Positions 17,740 to 26,275 of a stretch of 42,591 nt of DNA are shown here, piece by piece; the first letter of the stretch is position 1, and each line of letters begins with the position of its first letter. Below the pieces are notes generated by a model. The model did no database searches. It was not told the DNA's origin and saw nothing but the letters and a program-made list of their open reading frames with translations. Source of the stretch: Caldisericia bacterium (lineage in GTDB: Bacteria; Caldisericota; Caldisericia; B22-G15). Made by a program: the position numbers and the translations under genes. Location of the stretch: NCBI GenBank assembly GCA_026414995.1, contig JAOAHY010000010.1:1-42591 (forward strand), given 5' to 3'.

Positions 17740-18170
17740 TTCTTAATCTCCTCCTTTCTTTTTAAAGTTGCAATTATTTTACCCTCACAAACTATTTCTT
17801 TATCCTTTGTACATTTAACATCAAATTTAACAAACCCCATCTTTTCAGAAACAACAAAAGATTCAAGAAAAAGAATATCACCTGGAAAAACTGGTTTTTT
17901 AAAAGTAAAATTTTCAATTTTTACAAATATTGGAATTTTTCCTTCTATTAAATCTTTAAAAATTAAAAGTGATACTTGAGCAAGTGCTTCTAAAATTAGA
18001 ACTCCTGGCATAATTGGAAAATTCTCAAAATGTGCATTAATCCAGAAAGAATCCTCTTTAACTTTGTATTGTCCTAAAATTTTCTTGCCTTTTTCTAACT
18101 CAATTATTTCATCAACAAAAAGAAATGGCTCTCTATGAGGTAAATATTTTTTAATTTCATCTAATTTCAA
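17736..18170 (-). CDS. fabZ: 3-hydroxyacyl-ACP dehydratase
   Basis: Hot-dog fold dehydratase, 144 residues, with YLPHREPFLFVDEI carrying the catalytic histidine and HFENFPIMPGVLILEALAQ with the catalytic glutamate. It starts with TTG at 18170 (GGAGG upstream) and overlaps the stop of the small membrane protein gene upstream (TTGA), so fatty acid synthesis genes are translationally linked to the sigma-factor cassette. Confidence 0.95.
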   Translation of the reverse strand: MKLDEIKKYLPHREPFLFVDEIIELEKGKKILGQYKVKEDSFWINAHFENFPIMPGVLILEALAQVSLLIFKDLIEGKIPIFVKIENFTFKKPVFPGDILFLESFVVSEKMGFVKFDVKCTKDKEIVCEGKIIATLKRKEEIKK

Positions 18171-18358
18171 CTTTTCCTCCTAAAAATAAAAATTAAAAAA
18201 ATCGTCAAAGAAAGAGCAAGAATTGTGATAAGAATTTTTTTTGTCTTTTTGTTTTTAACCTTTTCTTTTATGAGTCTTGAAACAATTTCTGGTGAAAGGT
18301 GAACATTTGTTTCTTTTAAAGAGAGAAGTTCTTTTCTTATTGCGTCATAATCATTCAT
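18167..18358 (-). CDS. Small single-pass membrane protein, candidate anti-sigma factor
   Basis: 63 residues: a charged N-terminal half (MNDYDAIRKELLSLKE...) and one membrane helix near 41-58, followed by RRKS. There is no His/Cys zinc motif of ZAS anti-sigma factors. The functional guess comes only from position: its start overlaps the stop of the ECF sigma gene, the usual sigma/anti-sigma arrangement, and its topology (short cytoplasmic N-terminus, single helix, almost nothing outside) would suit a membrane tether. It has too little external sequence to be a sensor by itself. Confidence 0.5.
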   Translation of the reverse strand: MNDYDAIRKELLSLKETNVHLSPEIVSRLIKEKVKNKKTKKILITILALSLTIFLIFIFRRKS

Positions 18359-18878
18359 AACTCTCTCCTAATATCTTTTTAAGATTTTTCCTTGCTCTAT
18401 GAATTCTAACTTTTGTAAGGTTTAATGATATTTTTAAAATTTTTGAAATCTCTTCATATGAATACCCTTCAATATCTCTCAAAGTTAAAATTTCTCTATC
18501 CTTTTTATCAAGTTTATTTATTGCAATTAAAAGTTTTTCCTTTTTTTCATCCTTTATAATTTCTTCATCAATTTTTATTTCTTTCTCTTCTTCATAAAAG
18601 TTTAAATTTTTTTCAATTTTTCTTTTCCTCAATTTTTTGAAGCATGAATTTCTTGCTATTCTTAAGAGCCAAAATTTAAAATCATCATCCTTTTTAAGAG
18701 TATTAATATTTATAAAAGCCTTCAAAAATGTCTCTTGAGTCAAATCTTTTGCATCCTCCCTATCTTTTAAAATAAATAAACAATAAGTAAAAATTTCACT
18801 TTCATATTTCTCTACCAATTCTGCAAAAGCACTAATTTCACCTTTTTTAACTCTTCTAACAAGTTCTTTATCTATCAC
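18351..18878 (-). CDS. ECF-type RNA polymerase sigma factor
   Basis: Alternative sigma factor of 175 residues with region 2 (AFAELVEKYESEIFTYCLFI, then DLTQETFLKAF and FWLLRIARN) and region 4 (LDKKDREILTLRDIEGYSYE, EISKILKISLNLTKVRIHRA). The linker is lysine/glutamate rich. Start is GTG at 18878 with AAGGG upstream. It heads an overlapping series sigma, membrane protein, fabZ, fabD, fabG, acpP, fabF. The upstream gap contains two TTAATGTTA repeats (18901-18909, 18916-18924) that may mark its control region. Confidence 0.92.
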   Translation of the reverse strand: MIDKELVRRVKKGEISAFAELVEKYESEIFTYCLFILKDREDAKDLTQETFLKAFININTLKKDDDFKFWLLRIARNSCFKKLRKRKIEKNLNFYEEEKEIKIDEEIIKDEKKEKLLIAINKLDKKDREILTLRDIEGYSYEEISKILKISLNLTKVRIHRARKNLKKILGESYE

Positions 18879-18900
18879 TTTATATGACCCTTAAAACTAT

Positions 18901-18928
18901 TTAATGTTACATACTTTAATGTTATAAT
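18901..18928. promoter_or_regulatory. Direct repeats and promoter between divergent sigma and DUF4388 genes
   Basis: TTAATGTTA occurs at 18901-18909 and 18916-18924, 15 bases apart; on the minus strand this is a repeated TAACATTAAA upstream of the ECF gene. For the plus-strand gene TATAAT (18923-18928) is a good -10 box that overlaps the second repeat. A factor binding the repeats could control both genes. ECF -35 elements often contain AAC, so autoregulation is possible. Confidence 0.45.
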
Positions 18929-18957
18929 TTTATAACAAAAGATAGGAGGTGGATAAA

Positions 18958-19794
18958 TTGGAATTACAAGGTAATTTAAAAGATTTTTCTTTAGAAGATT
19001 TATTAAAATTCGTAAATTTGACGAAAAGAACTGGAATTATTCAAATTAAAGGAAAGATAGAAAAAGAAGGTGATAAAACTGCAAAAATATATTGTAAAGA
19101 AGGAGAAATTATTGATGCTGAAATAGATTCAAAAACTGGTGAAGGAGCTCTATATTATATCTTAGCAATAAAAGAAGGAACATTTGCTTTTTCAAAAGAA
19201 CTTCCTCCAAACAAAGAGATTAAAATAACAAAAAAATTAGAAGAGCTTCTTTTTGAAGCTTCAAGACAAGTTTCAACTCTAGAAGAAATTCTTAAAAGAC
19301 TACCACCAATTGATACAATTTTAAAAATAAATCCAGCTCCTCCAACAACAAAAATATCTTTAAGCAAAGATGATTGGACAATTCTAAATAGATTTAGAGA
19401 TGGAAGAACAATTAAAGAAGTAAGGGATGAATCTAATTTAGGTGAAGTTGAAACATTAAGAAGCATTCTTTCACTTTTAAGTGCAAATCTACTTATACCA
19501 GAAGAGGTAGATATCATGAAAATTGTTCCAGAGCATTCTGAAAGAGCAAAACAAGTTTTAAAAACATACATTGGTCTTGATGTTAGTGTTTTCCCTACGC
19601 CTAATGTAAGAGCAAATAACTTTTTCTTTAAAGTTGATGGTAAAAAGACACTGGAGCAACTTATGAATGAAATGAAACTAAAAAGAAAAGATGCTCTATC
19701 ACTTTTTCTGCTTCTTGTAAAAGAAGGAGCTCTTAAAGCAAAAGTTTCTCCAAGTGTTTATCAAAAAATAGAAGAAGAGATAAGTAAAAGTTAA
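18958..19794 (+). CDS. PATAN/DUF4388 domain protein
   Basis: Starts LELQGNLKDFSLEDLLKFV and continues with RTGIIQIKG, IYCKEGEIIDAEID and a GEGALYYILAIKEGTFAF segment, the signature of the DUF4388 (PATAN) domain found with response regulators and gliding or chemotaxis-like proteins. The rest (about 120-278) has no domain I recognise but contains two short similar helical parts (TILNRFRDGRTIKEV and FKVDGKKTLEQLMNEM) that look like paired winged-helix-like or PqqD-like modules. A GTG at 18949 lies inside the AGGAGG, so I take the TTG at 18958, giving 278 residues. No signal peptide. Confidence 0.75.
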   Translation: MELQGNLKDFSLEDLLKFVNLTKRTGIIQIKGKIEKEGDKTAKIYCKEGEIIDAEIDSKTGEGALYYILAIKEGTFAFSKELPPNKEIKITKKLEELLFEASRQVSTLEEILKRLPPIDTILKINPAPPTTKISLSKDDWTILNRFRDGRTIKEVRDESNLGEVETLRSILSLLSANLLIPEEVDIMKIVPEHSERAKQVLKTYIGLDVSVFPTPNVRANNFFFKVDGKKTLEQLMNEMKLKRKDALSLFLLLVKEGALKAKVSPSVYQKIEEEISKS

Positions 19795-19814
19795 AAAATA
19801 AATTTAAAAAATTT

Positions 19815-21731
19815 ATGAAAAAAAATTTATTTATATTTTTTATATTTTTATTAATTATTAATTTTTCCATAAAAGATGTAATTTCTAAAGATTATTATTT
19901 TAAAAGAGTTTATACAGAGATTTACATAAATAAAGATGGTTCGTTTGATGTAAACATTGAGAGAACATATCACTTTTCTGGTTCTTTCACATGGGGTACT
20001 TATTATATTGATAAAAAGGGATTCACAGAAATTAGAGACTTTTCTTTAAGAGACGAAGAGAAGGAATATAAAAAAGAAGATTATGAATCTCAAGCAGATG
20101 GAACTTATATATTTAAAGATTTAGGAAATCAATATTTCATAAAATTTTATTTTAAGGCAGAAAATGAAGATAAGGTGTTTCATTTTAAATATAAGGTAAT
20201 TGGTGGAATAAAATCTTATCTCGATATTAGTGATTTTTATTGGAAAGTGATAGAAGATAGATGGGAAAAGGACACTCGTGAATTTGAATGTAAAATATAT
20301 CTTCCAGAAGAAATAAAAGAAGAAAATTTCTATGTTTTTGCACATGGACCATTATGGGGAAAAATAGAAAAATTAGATGGTAAAGGCGCAAGACTTTATA
20401 TAAAAGATTTACCAAAAGAAACATTTGTAGAAGCAAGAATTTTATTTCCAAGTGAAATACTTGAGACAGAAAAAATTTCACAATTTAAATTAGATGAAAT
20501 TTTAAAATATGAAAGAGATTTAGCAAATAAATCTAATATCGTTAGATTGAGAGTTAAATTTATTTTTTATTTAATTATCATTATTCCAATTATTTTATTT
20601 TTAATTTGGTTATTATTGTTTAGAAAATTTGGTATTGAGTATAAAGTTATTAAAAATTATGAATATTACAGAGAGCCACCAGATAATCTTGATCCTGCTA
20701 TTGTTGGATATCTTATGAATTGGAAAAATGTATCATCAAAAGAGTTTATTGCAACACTAATGGATTTAATTAGAAAAGGATATATAGAGGTTGAATCAAC
20801 AAAAAAAGAGGTTGGGACAATTTTTAAAAAAGAGAAAGATGTTTTGCTTTTTAGAAAAACTAACAAAGATCCATCCTTTTTAAAGAGTTATGAAAAAATT
20901 ATTTATGATTTTTTATTCACAAATCTTATTTATGAAGATCTTTTAAAGTATTACATAGATAAAAAGAAGTTGAAATATTGTGAAAAATTCATAAAAGAAA
21001 AGAGTAAACCTCTTTCAGATTTTGCTGGAAGAAGTGATACTGTTGTTTCTTCTATTGATATTGAAAATTATATAAAAAGAAATAGACAAGAATTTAAAAC
21101 TCTATTTGATGCATTTAGCGAACAAGTTAAAGAAGAAGGAAAATCATATAATTTCTTTGAAGAAAAAGGTTTTAATTTAGTTGTTTTAATGATTGTATTA
21201 ATAATTGTTTATGCATTTATTTCATTTATTTTAGTTGGAAACTTAAAATTATCAACCTCTTTAATAATTTACTCAATTATTTCATCATTTATTTTATTTT
21301 TTCTTTCGACATTTATGCCAAGAAGAACCTTAAATGGTGCTGAAACATTCAATAAATGGAATGCATTTAAAAAATTTTTAAAGGATTTTTCAAATTTAAG
21401 AGAGGCAATTCCAATGTCAATTATTTTATGGGAAAAATATCTTGTCTTTTCAACTCTCTTTGGAATTAGTGAAAAAGTTTTAAATGAATTAAAATATTTA
21501 ATTCCAAAAATGAGTGAAGAGGAAATTAGAAGAAGTAATCTTTTTTCAATTTCTTATCATGGAGGTTCTTTAAATTTCTCAAATGTTTCTGCAAATTTGA
21601 ATTCATTAGCTTCTTCATTTAATTCAATTTCAAGAATCGCAACATCATCTCTATCTTCCTCTGGTGGTGGAGGAGGATTTTCTGGAGGAGGGGGTGGAGG
21701 TGGTGGAGGTGGTGGGGGAGGAGCAGGTTAA
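19815..21731 (+). CDS. DUF2207 family membrane protein with glycine-rich tail
   Basis: 638 residues: signal peptide (about 1-25), an external beta-rich DUF2207 domain (about 26-235; YFKRVYTEIYINKDGSFDV near its start), a membrane helix (about 248-268), a cytoplasmic helical domain, two further helices (about 452-500) and a C-terminal tail that is almost pure glycine (last 22 residues). This architecture is standard for DUF2207, whose function is unknown. No Shine-Dalgarno is visible before the ATG; it follows the DUF4388 gene by 20 bases and may be coupled to it. The tail codons create a G-rich DNA tract at 21661-21728. The last 4 bases overlap murI on the other strand. Confidence 0.82.
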   Translation: MKKNLFIFFIFLLIINFSIKDVISKDYYFKRVYTEIYINKDGSFDVNIERTYHFSGSFTWGTYYIDKKGFTEIRDFSLRDEEKEYKKEDYESQADGTYIFKDLGNQYFIKFYFKAENEDKVFHFKYKVIGGIKSYLDISDFYWKVIEDRWEKDTREFECKIYLPEEIKEENFYVFAHGPLWGKIEKLDGKGARLYIKDLPKETFVEARILFPSEILETEKISQFKLDEILKYERDLANKSNIVRLRVKFIFYLIIIIPIILFLIWLLLFRKFGIEYKVIKNYEYYREPPDNLDPAIVGYLMNWKNVSSKEFIATLMDLIRKGYIEVESTKKEVGTIFKKEKDVLLFRKTNKDPSFLKSYEKIIYDFLFTNLIYEDLLKYYIDKKKLKYCEKFIKEKSKPLSDFAGRSDTVVSSIDIENYIKRNRQEFKTLFDAFSEQVKEEGKSYNFFEEKGFNLVVLMIVLIIVYAFISFILVGNLKLSTSLIIYSIISSFILFFLSTFMPRRTLNGAETFNKWNAFKKFLKDFSNLREAIPMSIILWEKYLVFSTLFGISEKVLNELKYLIPKMSEEEIRRSNLFSISYHGGSLNFSNVSANLNSLASSFNSISRIATSSLSSSGGGGGFSGGGGGGGGGGGGGAG

Positions 21732-22489
21732 ATAGAAATTTTTTCTACATTAATTTTCATATCTTCTAAAAAAATCTTACTTCTCTCTTTAAAAGTTTCA
21801 GGGTCTTTTGTTGTATAAAATTTTTTAATTCCATTTCCATTATTTTTTATAAGATGTTTAATAAATGGAATTATTTCATATGCTGGATCAACAATTTGAA
21901 TGTTTTTAAGATTTTTTCTAATTACTTCTTCAAGGGCTGGAAAATGTGTACATCCTAAAATTAGAGTATCAAAGTTTTCAAAAGGCTTTAGGATTTCTTT
22001 AACTAAATTAAATGTAGGTGATTCATTTATAATTCCATTTTCAACAATGTTTACAAGTTCTTGAGAACCTACTTCAAGAACTTCAATATTTTCATTTAAA
22101 GAGTTTATTTTATTTTTATAGACATGAGTTTTTGCAGTTAAAGGAGTAGAGATTACTCCTATTTTATTGTTTCTTGCTATTTTGATTGCTTTAATAACAG
22201 CACCATCTATAACTCCAATTATTGGAACTTTAAAATTTTCTTTAAGATAAGAGAGCGCAACAGAACTAACAGTGTTGCAAGCAACAATAATAAGGTCAAT
22301 ATCTTTTTTTATTAAAAAATTAACAATTTTAAGACTTCTATCAATTATCTCCTCTTTTGTCTTTATACCATATGGGTAATATGCTTCATCTCCAACATAA
22401 AAAAAATCATTTTTTGGAAATTCTTTATAAATAACTTTAAAAACAGATAAACCTCCAATTCCTGAATCAAAAATTCCAATTTTACTCAT
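21728..22489 (-). CDS. murI: Glutamate racemase
   Basis: Makes D-glutamate for peptidoglycan. The 253-residue protein starts IGIFDSGIGGLSVFKVI and has both catalytic cysteines, C71 in VACNTVSSVA and C180 in LGCTHFP. The start overlaps the amidase gene stop (ATGA), so two cell-wall functions are co-expressed. Confidence 0.95.
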   Translation of the reverse strand: MSKIGIFDSGIGGLSVFKVIYKEFPKNDFFYVGDEAYYPYGIKTKEEIIDRSLKIVNFLIKKDIDLIIVACNTVSSVALSYLKENFKVPIIGVIDGAVIKAIKIARNNKIGVISTPLTAKTHVYKNKINSLNENIEVLEVGSQELVNIVENGIINESPTFNLVKEILKPFENFDTLILGCTHFPALEEVIRKNLKNIQIVDPAYEIIPFIKHLIKNNGNGIKKFYTTKDPETFKERSKIFLEDMKINVEKISI

Positions 22490-24783
22490 TGATTAAAATA
22501 TTCAGATATTGCTTCAAAAATTGCTTCTGCAAGTTTTTGTCTCATATTTTCATTTAAAATGATCTTCTCTTCATTTGGATTTGAAATATAAACTGGTTCA
22601 ATTAAAACACTTGGCATTGTGTTTATATCTTTAACAACTGCAAAACCTTTATTTCTAACTCCTCTATCTATAGTGTTTAAAGCATTTATAATTTTTTTGT
22701 GAACTAACTCTGCAAATTTTAAACTAAATGGATGAAAATAGTATGTTTCTGTACCTGAAGTTGAACTTGAAGTTGAAGCATTTAGGTGAATTGATAAAAA
22801 TAAGTCTCCTCCAGAGGAATTTGCAATTTGAACTCTCTGATCAAGATTTGGAGTACTTTTATTATTTTCTTCTGTTCTTGTCATTAAAACAATAGCTCCA
22901 CTTTTTTCAAGAAGTTCTTTAATTCTTAATGCAATATCTAGAACAATTTTACTCTCATATGCTCCAGAAGGACCAACTGCACCAACATCATAATAAACGC
23001 CTCCAGTATAAGCACCATGTCCTGGATCAAGAATAACAAGTTTTCCGCTTAGACCTTTTGATACATCTCTTGAAAGAGAAATTTTAATTGAGGGAGGTGC
23101 TTTTGTTGAAGTAATTTGAATATTTTTATAACCACTCTCAAGCTTCAAAACAATTTTTGTTATTGGAGAAATTGAAGTAGATCTTTCCTTTGTTTCAATA
23201 TTTGATACAAAATCATATGTTTTGAAATCAACTTCTGGATATGGAAGTGCATTTATTGATAAAGTAAGATTATTTCCTGAGATTGAATAAGTATATTTTG
23301 AGATAAAAGATAAATTTATTGTATAGATTACTTTATCTAAACTTTCCTTGTTTATATCAATACCATATATGTATGGGTCAAGATAAAGATTTTTATTATC
23401 TTTGTCATAAAAAACTCCTGTATCAATCATAAATGGAAGAAAATCAATTGGAACAAAAAATGTATCTCCTATGATTGCTGCTGTTATAGAAAATTCTCGA
23501 GTTTTATTTCCTCTTTGAACTTTTTTAAAATCTAAAATATCAACTTTTAGACCTTTATAGAAAAATGAAAATGTTTTAGAGTTATCATCATATTCTGAAG
23601 AGATACCTATTGAAGATAAAAATGATTTAAGAGGTATAAAAAGTGTTCCACTTTTTTCAACAGGTGATGGAAAAAGATAAACATAATCATCTGAGAGATA
23701 GACATTATATAAAGAAGCGTTTCCCTGAGATAAAATTGCTATTTGAATACCATTTGTTATCTTTTTGATATTATATTTTATATCTCTTGATAAATCCACA
23801 ACAATCCTTGTAATTTTTGGGTTTGAAGAAAATTGACTTGCTCTGACTCTTAATATTCCATATTTTTGAATTTCTTTTGTAATTGAACCAGAAAGAATAA
23901 TTGTATTTTGTATATCTACAACAATTCTTATTGGGTTAGATAAGACAGAATCAGAATAATTTTTTATTTCTCCATTTCCTAAAATATTTATTATTATATT
24001 CCCATTTTGTTCAACAAAATTTATATCATTTATCTGAACTTCACCTTGAGTCTGTTTTGGAACTTCTTCACTTGATTTTATCCAAAATAGTTTTCCATTA
24101 AAAACTATTTCATAAAAATATATATCTGGAAAAATCAAAGAAATACCAACAATTTGAGTCTCTTTTCCACTAGAAATAATTTCACCTGTTTTCATCTCTT
24201 CAGATGGACCCTCATAAAGAAATTTATCTGTAAGAAGTTTATATTTTGTATTTATAAGTTTTGTATCTACAACTTTTTCTATATAAATTAAATTTACTCT
24301 TTCTGAAAAAACCCAACCTGCAGAATTGTCTATTTTTGCAAAATACCAAACTTCATTTGAAGAGTTTAGTGCCATACCAGATATTAAAATTTTTGTATCT
24401 GGTTCTAAACTTCTTATAACTTCATATGAAATGGAGGGTCCGGTTCTTAAATTTGTATATTCTTTTATAACTCCAGAATTTTCTTTTTTTGTCTCTTCTT
24501 TTTTCTGAACTTCAACAACCCAAGAAGCAACAAAACCTTCTTTTCCAAGTTTTTCTATTTTAACTTTATACCAAACTCTTCCATCACCATCTTTTGCTTC
24601 AGATAGAACTTTAAGAACCATTCTTTCTGTAATTGTAGTTAAGATATCATAGTTAAGGCCAGGGCCTGTTCTAATGTTTGTTGGAGGGGTAATGATTACT
24701 TCTTTAATTTGAGATATGACAAAAGAAATAGGTAAAATTAAAGAAAAAATAATAATAAATAAAAGAAGTTTTTTAATAACCAT
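22486..24783 (-). CDS. Exported N-acetylmuramoyl-L-alanine amidase (SH3b-AMIN-Amidase_3)
   Basis: Peptidoglycan hydrolase of about 765 residues. After a signal peptide come two clear SH3b modules (TPPTNIRTGPGLNYDILTT and EYTNLRTGPSISYEVIRSL) and a probable third degenerate one, an AMIN-like domain (IRIVVDIQNTIIL, then ITRIVVDLSRDIKY), a copper-amine-oxidase-N-like region (VYLFPSPVEKSGTLFIPLKS) with a second AMIN-like stretch, and the catalytic Amidase_3 domain (VILDPGHGAY, then YESKIVLDIA, LSIHLNAS, VLIEPVYISNPNEE) with the His-Glu-His zinc ligands and catalytic glutamate. I prefer ATG 24783, inside the smpB end, because a TTG at 24801 sits one base from GGAGG and the ATG gives a proper signal peptide. 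Confidence 0.93.
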   Translation of the reverse strand: MVIKKLLLFIIIFSLILPISFVISQIKEVIITPPTNIRTGPGLNYDILTTITERMVLKVLSEAKDGDGRVWYKVKIEKLGKEGFVASWVVEVQKKEETKKENSGVIKEYTNLRTGPSISYEVIRSLEPDTKILISGMALNSSNEVWYFAKIDNSAGWVFSERVNLIYIEKVVDTKLINTKYKLLTDKFLYEGPSEEMKTGEIISSGKETQIVGISLIFPDIYFYEIVFNGKLFWIKSSEEVPKQTQGEVQINDINFVEQNGNIIINILGNGEIKNYSDSVLSNPIRIVVDIQNTIILSGSITKEIQKYGILRVRASQFSSNPKITRIVVDLSRDIKYNIKKITNGIQIAILSQGNASLYNVYLSDDYVYLFPSPVEKSGTLFIPLKSFLSSIGISSEYDDNSKTFSFFYKGLKVDILDFKKVQRGNKTREFSITAAIIGDTFFVPIDFLPFMIDTGVFYDKDNKNLYLDPYIYGIDINKESLDKVIYTINLSFISKYTYSISGNNLTLSINALPYPEVDFKTYDFVSNIETKERSTSISPITKIVLKLESGYKNIQITSTKAPPSIKISLSRDVSKGLSGKLVILDPGHGAYTGGVYYDVGAVGPSGAYESKIVLDIALRIKELLEKSGAIVLMTRTEENNKSTPNLDQRVQIANSSGGDLFLSIHLNASTSSSTSGTETYYFHPFSLKFAELVHKKIINALNTIDRGVRNKGFAVVKDINTMPSVLIEPVYISNPNEEKIILNENMRQKLAEAIFEAISEYFNQ

Positions 24784-25231
24784 ATTTAATTTCCCTTTCA
24801 ATCCTCCTCTTTAATTCTCTTTCCTTTATCTCTTTTCTTTTATCATATAGTTTTTTTCCTTTTCCAAGACCAATTAAAACCTTTATAAGGCCCTTCTCAT
24901 TTAAATAAATTTGTAAAGGAACAACTGTATAACCTTTTTCTGTAACTTTTCCCAAAAGTCTCATAATTTGATTTTTATGAAGCAGAAGTTTTCTTTTTCT
25001 CATTCTATCATGATTTCTAATTGAAGCATTTGGATATGGACCTATATCTAAATTTATAACATATGCTTCTCCATTTTGAAATCTAATATAAGAGTCTTTG
25101 AAACTAACTCTTCCTTCTTTTATAGATTTCACCTCACTTCCTAAAAGTGAGATTCCAGCTTCAATTTTCTCTTCTACATCTAAAGTTTGAATTGCTTTTT
25201 TGTTTGTTGCAATAATTTTTTCTATGCTCAT
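24773..25231 (-). CDS. smpB: SsrA-binding protein SmpB
   Basis: tmRNA partner in ribosome rescue, 152 residues from ATG 25231. It has EEKIEAGISLLGSEVKSIKE, the RMRKRKLLLHKNQI motif and the VPLQIYLNEKGLIKV and GLGKGKKLYDKR regions of SmpB. The frame extends to a TTG at 25252, but those codons coincide with a perfect TATAAT (25239-25244). With the -10 box ending 7 bases before the ATG, transcription should begin at or just before it: a leaderless gene. No ssrA gene was recognised in the window. Confidence 0.96.
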   Translation of the reverse strand: MSIEKIIATNKKAIQTLDVEEKIEAGISLLGSEVKSIKEGRVSFKDSYIRFQNGEAYVINLDIGPYPNASIRNHDRMRKRKLLLHKNQIMRLLGKVTEKGYTVVPLQIYLNEKGLIKVLIGLGKGKKLYDKRKEIKERELKRRIEREIKYGY

Positions 25232-25238
25232 CTTTTCT

Positions 25239-25244
25239 ATTATA
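25239..25244 (-). promoter_or_regulatory. -10 box of smpB (leaderless)
   Basis: TATAAT on the minus strand, exactly 7 bases (AGAAAAG) before the smpB ATG. The -35 region is weak. The same TATAAT-N7-ATG layout precedes the HD-GYP gene. Confidence 0.6.
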
Positions 25245-25288
25245 CTATACAATTAGATAAAACACATAAGAGTTTGTTTCAGATTTGA

Positions 25289-25294
25289 TATAAT
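25289..25294 (+). promoter_or_regulatory. -10 box of the LapA-like/queT operon
   Basis: TATAAT about 35 bases before the ATG at 25330, divergent from smpB. The -35 hexamer is poor. Confidence 0.45.
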
Positions 25295-25329
25295 TATATA
25301 ACCTGATAAAATTTTTATAGGAGGTGAAA

Positions 25330-25791
25330 ATGATTAGAACTATAGTATATCTTGTTCTCTTCATCCTCACTTTAATCTTTCTCTTTCAGAATGGAACAAC
25401 TCCAGTAACTTTAAAATTTTTAAGATGGCAAACTCCAACAACTATTCCTGTTGGATTTGTTTTTGTTGGAGCTCTTCTTGTTGGGGGAGTTATTGTTTGG
25501 CTTTATCATCTTCCAAAAATGATTTTTTTGAAAACGAAATTAAAGAATTTAGATAGAAAGATAACATTACTTATGGAAGATATAAAAAGAAAAGAGAGAG
25601 AAATTGAGGAACTAAAAAAGAAAAAAGAAGAACTTGAAGGAAAAATAAAGGAAAAGATAGAAGAGAAACCTAAAGAAGAAAAACCTTTAGAAGAAAAAAC
25701 AAAAGAGGGTGAAGAGAAAAAAGAAGAAAAGAAAAATATTTTTTCAATTTTTAAGAGAAAAAGAGTTGATGAAAACAAAGAATTTAATTAG
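25330..25791 (+). CDS. LapA/DUF1049-like membrane protein
   Basis: 153-residue protein with two membrane helices (about 3-18 and 41-61) joined by a short loop containing TTPVTLKFLRWQTPTTIPVG, the form of the LapA (DUF1049) domain, then a long lysine/glutamate-rich coiled coil to the C-terminus. In Proteobacteria LapA helps lipopolysaccharide assembly; in other bacteria the domain has no defined role. A GTG at 25324 lies in the GAGGTG ribosome site, so ATG 25330 is the better start. The end overlaps queT by 23 bases. Confidence 0.7.
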   Translation: MIRTIVYLVLFILTLIFLFQNGTTPVTLKFLRWQTPTTIPVGFVFVGALLVGGVIVWLYHLPKMIFLKTKLKNLDRKITLLMEDIKRKEREIEELKKKKEELEGKIKEKIEEKPKEEKPLEEKTKEGEEKKEEKKNIFSIFKRKRVDENKEFN

Positions 25792-26275
25792 AGGATCTTT
25801 AATTGGTGCAGTTTATTTTGCTCTAACAGTAATTTTTGCTCCAATAAGTTTTAAAGCATTTCAAGTAAGAATTTCAGAAGGTTTAACTCTCCTTCCATTT
25901 TTAACAAAAGATGCAATATGGGGACTTTTTATAGGATGTTTTATTGCTAATTTTTTCTCTCCATTTGGATTGGTTGATATGATATTTGGTTCTCTTTTAA
26001 CACTTTTTGCAGCATATTTAACCTATCTATTAAGAAAAACTAAAAAATTATTTTTAGCACCTCTCCCACCAATCTTAATAAATGGATTTGGTGTCTCATT
26101 TTATATAACTCTTCTATCAATGGAAAGACCATCAATATCCTCTTTTCCAATTAAAATGTATTTTTCAATTTCTTTATCAATAATTTTGGGAGAGGCATTA
26201 TCAACATATATAATTGGTTTGCCTTTAACATATTATCTTTCAAAATTAAATTTTTTAAAGGAGGAATCTATATGA
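25769..26275 (+). CDS. queT: QueT family transporter (queuosine precursor uptake)
   Basis: Predicted S component of an ECF-type importer for a queuosine precursor. The 168-residue protein has about five hydrophobic helices and the family pattern GAVYFALTVIFAPISFKAFQ followed by VRISEGLTLLPFL. The frame is open further upstream inside the LapA-like gene, but the ATG at 25769 gives the normal N-terminus. No riboswitch is seen, since the gene sits inside an operon; its energising module is not in the window. Confidence 0.85.
   Translation: MKTKNLIRGSLIGAVYFALTVIFAPISFKAFQVRISEGLTLLPFLTKDAIWGLFIGCFIANFFSPFGLVDMIFGSLLTLFAAYLTYLLRKTKKLFLAPLPPILINGFGVSFYITLLSMERPSISSFPIKMYFSISLSIILGEALSTYIIGLPLTYYLSKLNFLKEESI

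Noticed and set aside
21661-21728. G-rich tract that might form a quadruplex
   Set aside because: It is explained by the polyglycine tail that DUF2207 proteins normally carry.
24500-25300. tmRNA gene beside smpB
   Set aside because: No AGC-rich tag region or tRNA-Ala-like ends were found near smpB on either strand.
25506-25778. Phe/Ser-rich minus-strand frame opposite the LapA-like gene
   Set aside because: It is the complement of a lysine/glutamate coiled coil, which always yields such a composition.
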